DNA of 64,000 nucleotides from Talpa occidentalis (Eukaryota; Chordata; Mammalia; Eulipotyphla; Talpidae), in contig NW_023601322.1 of NCBI RefSeq assembly GCF_014898055.3, positions 67,670,740 through 67,734,739 on the forward strand. Reading direction: 5' to 3'. The position numbers were made by a program, and so were the translations under genes. The number at the start of each line of letters is the position of its first letter. Position 1 is the first letter of the stretch. A model generated the notes under the pieces. It was not told the DNA's origin. It saw nothing but the letters and a program-made list of their open reading frames with translations, and made no database searches. Of this stretch, positions 61,662 through 64,000 are shown piece by piece.

Positions 61662-61939
61662 TTTTTTTTTTTAAGATTTATTTATACAAGAACTGGGGTA
61701 CAGTCAGAGTCGCGGGAGGGTGAGAGAATTCACCAGAGACAGAGCAGGGAGCAGAACAGGCCGACTGACCAGACCGAAGACACTGCTGAGGGGAGCAGTG
61801 GGCGCAGCAGGAGAGGTCTGCTGCGCCATGTGGGACCCTGGCCAGCCGGACGGGATCCGCTGGGATGTAACCCGCGCTGCAGAGGCTGCGGACAGCCTCA
61901 CGGCACGGCGCTCAACCCACTGAGCCACCGGGGAGGCCC
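61662..61939 (-). mobile_element. SINE, third lineage, diverged middle
   Basis: Reverse copy. Minus strand head GGTGGCTCAGTGGGTTGAGC, then GCCGTGCCGTGAGGCTGTCC and CATCCCAGCGGATCCCGTCC, unlike the two main types. Body and tail are common. 14-bp perfect duplication GAAAAGGCTGTATT at 61648-61661 and 61940-61953. Confidence 0.94.
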
Positions 61940-62270
61940 GAAAAGGCTGTATTCTTTAACCTAAAAACATTTCAAGTTTCTTTCTACAAAAAAAATTGTG
62001 CTCCCTATTTCAGATCCACTATTTTTTTCTCAAAAAACATAAATAGCATCTTGGGATTTCTGATACTTCACAAAAGCACGAGAAAATCATCCTGCTTTTT
62101 CTAATTCTAAGTTAAAGCTGGAGAAAATGAACCCTACTTTGCCCAGCTACAGAAACTTCATTTCTTAACTATAGTTTTAATGTAGTCGCTATTATTTTTT
62201 GAAGTCTCTAAATGTGATGGCTTTTTAAATATCTATCATTAAGTGCTTTTAAAAAAATCATATATACAAT

Positions 62271-62588
62271 GGCCTCCCCGGTGGCGCAGCGGTTGAGCGC
62301 TGGGTTGCGAAGCTGCCGCGGCCTCTGCGGCGCCGGTTCGATCCCCGGCTGCTCCCCGGCCACCGGAGGAGGTCCCACATGGCGTGCAGACCTCTCCTGC
62401 CGCCCGCTGCTCCCCTCAGCAGTGTACTTCGGTCCTTCTGCCTGCTCTGCTCCCCCTCTGGCTCTGGTGAATTCTCTCACCCTCCCGCGCTTCTGACTGT
62501 ACCCAGTGCATGTATAAACAAAACAAACAAACCAGCAAACAAATAATAAAGCATGCCTCTATAAAAATAATAAAAAAAAAAAAAAATA

Positions 62589-62610
<22 letters not shown>
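62271..62610 (+). mobile_element. SINE, younger type, CATGCCTCTA-tailed subfamily
   Basis: Head CCTCCCCGGTGGCGCAGCGG, GCATGTATAAACAAA, GCATGCCTCTATA, then a long A-rich tail of about 60 bases. Perfect duplication AAAAATCATATATACAAT at 62253-62270 and 62611-62628, probably the most recent insertion in the window. Confidence 0.96.
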
Positions 62611-62619
<9 letters not shown>

Positions 62620-62634
62620 ATATACAATGGCTCA

Positions 62635-62835
62635 CGTGTGTCAGCATTTTCCACATATTATTCTATTCAATCATCTTAACTACTTGATAAGATAAATTGA
62701 GTGATCTTCATTTTAAGTAACTGAAATTCAAAAAAAAATTAAGTGACTTGACCAAGCACACATAACCATGCAGGGATCTGAAGACAGGTATTTCAGACTT
62801 CAAAGCTGACACCTCCTTTACCACATCAAGTGTAC
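62635..62835 (-). repeat. MIR-like element, reverse
   Basis: ATTATTCTATTCAATCATCT, then AAGTGACTTGACCAAGCACA and ATAACCATGCAGGGATCTGA, then CACCTCCTTTACCACATCAA: complement of MIR-type sequence in order. Confidence 0.65.
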
Positions 62836-63424
62836 GAAGTGAATCTCCCAAATAATGGAATATAAAAATAAAAATACTAACCAATGAAGTAAGCAGAGAA
62901 TCTAGAAGTATCATGTCACAATTCAACCATAAAAGTTATGTCAGGAAAAAAAAAAAGTTATGTCAGTAAAAAAACTTACTTAAATATAATGGATTTAATT
63001 GTATTTCCTCTCTCCCAGAGTTCCTACAAGGACAGACAAGTCATGCTTGTGTTTGGTAATTTCTGGCAACGACATCTACATTATTTCTAACCAGTACACA
63101 AACAACAAATTTTGTGACACAATTGGTTTTTGGAAAAGTAGACTGCTCACATACTCATTAGAAGTCACAAGGAATGAAGTATATGGCAATTAAGGACATG
63201 AAAATCTTAACTTTGAAAAAGAAACATTACTCTGTATTTTCCCAATGATAATAAATGGGTTTTGTTGATTTCAGAAAGAAGTCCTGGCTTCTGCTCTAAA
63301 AAGAAAATAAACATTGACACTCTAAAGAAGCACTCAATTTTAGTAAGTTAAAAAGAGCCTCAAACATCTATAAACCTCCAATTAATGCCATTAAGACTAA
63401 GAGCAAGAAACCTCAGAATGCCAG

Positions 63425-63625
63425 ACCATCTGGCTCAGTGATTTTAGCTAATCTGTTTTACCTCTCTGACATTCATTTTCCTCAGTTATAAAATAAGAAT
63501 GGCAATTAGTATATTACTGGTTTATTGATGATTAAGTATAAAAACATTAATAAAAGTACATAATAGTGTTTAACACATGGTAACTCCTCAACAAATATCA
63601 ATTATTATTATGATTACTACTATTA
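63425..63625 (+). repeat. MIR-like element
   Basis: TTTTACCTCTCTGACATTCA, TTTTCCTCAGTTATAAAATA and GTGTTTAACACATGGTAACT, then CTCAACAAATATCAATTATT: MIR 3-prime part in sense order. Confidence 0.75.
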
Positions 63626-63699
63626 GTACTATTAAATTCAATTTACCTAAAGACCTTATCTTTCTTACTCTCTACACTTTGTAAAAATAATATAAAATC

Positions 63700-63967
63700 G
63701 GGGCCGTCCCTGGTGGCGCAAGGGGTTAAGTCACAGCACTATGAAGCTATCAGCAGCCAGTGCAGCATGAGTTCAATTCCCAGCCAGGGAGGTGACCCAC
63801 ATAGTGCAGCAGACCTCTCCTGTTGATCCCGCTGTTCTCCTCAGCAATGTATTTCAGTCAATCTGCCTGTTCTGTTCCCCACTCTGTCTCTGGTGAATCC
63901 TCTCAGCCCCCACACCTCTGGCCTGTACCCCAGTTCTTGTATGCATAAATAAATCTTTGAAAAAAAA
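63700..63967 (+). mobile_element. SINE, older type
   Basis: GTCCCTGGTGGCGCAAGGGG head, GAGTTCAATTCCCAGCC B box, TGCATAAATAAATCTTTGAA tail. The flanks TATAAAATC and TGTAAAATC are a weak duplication. Confidence 0.94.
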
Positions 63968-64000
63968 TGTAAAATCCATTATACCTGTTTTAGACAAACA

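Larger units (their letters stand above)
52401..64000 (-). other. ANKHD1 intron 1, 3-prime part
   Basis: At least 11.6 kb of intron upstream of exon 2 in transcript order. It has eleven SINEs, several MIR-like pieces, an L1 3-prime fragment with a Tigger piece inside, and a repeated 200-bp segment (53553 and 55587). 52490-53180, 57910-58920 and 62840-63420 show nothing recognisable. No CpG-rich promoter is present, consistent with exon 1 being outside the window. Confidence 0.8.

Noticed and set aside
62560..62616. Long A-rich run as an assembly fault
   Set aside because: It is enclosed by the perfect target duplication of the SINE, so it is the natural tail, although its exact length may be unreliable in the assembly.

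Overview
The window is mammalian nuclear DNA. It lies inside one large gene on the minus strand, ANKHD1 (the MASK1-type ankyrin-repeat and KH-domain protein). Eleven exons, 1,621 coding bases in all, can be joined in one open frame with GT/AG borders at every junction. They run from exon 2 at 52247-52400 down to an exon at 456-543. Together they encode 540 residues: the conserved segment before the ankyrin repeats, then ankyrin repeats 1 to 12 and most of repeat 13. Exon 1 with the promoter lies to the right, beyond 64000. The second ankyrin block, the KH domain and the C-terminus lie to the left, before position 1. The paralogue ANKRD17 was considered; the residues in the exon 2 segment and in repeats 3 to 5 favour ANKHD1, judged from memory of both families.

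More than 95 percent of the window is intron. The introns hold at least 32 copies of a tRNA-derived SINE of about 265 bp, in both orientations and mostly with clear target-site duplications. An older form has a GGGGTTAAG head; a younger form has a GCGGTTGAGCGC head. They also hold degraded LINE-1 copies (the two largest near 28650-32815 on plus and 46090-50060 on minus), MIR-like ancient SINEs, an MLT1-like LTR, a Tigger-like DNA transposon fragment, and an HNRNPA1 processed pseudogene at about 40700-42000 on the plus strand. No CpG island, second protein-coding gene, tRNA gene or CRISPR array was seen.

The SINE is not primate Alu, rodent B1/B2, carnivore Can, horse ERE or vespertilionid Ves as I remember them. 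With its AATAAA and TCTTT tail it looks like a T+ class SINE of a laurasiatherian mammal, perhaps a bat outside the vespertilionids, but the species is not certain.

Region by region: 1-8.4 kb is an intron with old LINE sequence and two SINEs. At 8.3-8.6 kb sits a 57-bp in-frame exon that, if its donor is skipped, reads through to a stop codon and a poly(A) signal and so would give a short ankyrin-only isoform. 8.6-33 kb holds repeat-rich introns around exons at 18.2, 21.7 and 22.1 kb. 33-43 kb is the densest exon region (five exons) plus the HNRNPA1 pseudogene. 43-52 kb is mostly LINE-1. 52.4-64 kb is the 3-prime part of intron 1, with many SINEs, including one that appears to carry transduced flanking DNA.

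I found no new multi-gene system. The observations most worth following are the retrotransposition events (3-prime transduction, a SINE subfamily with an added 3-prime end, a 14-bp target repeated three times) and the conserved read-through terminal exon.
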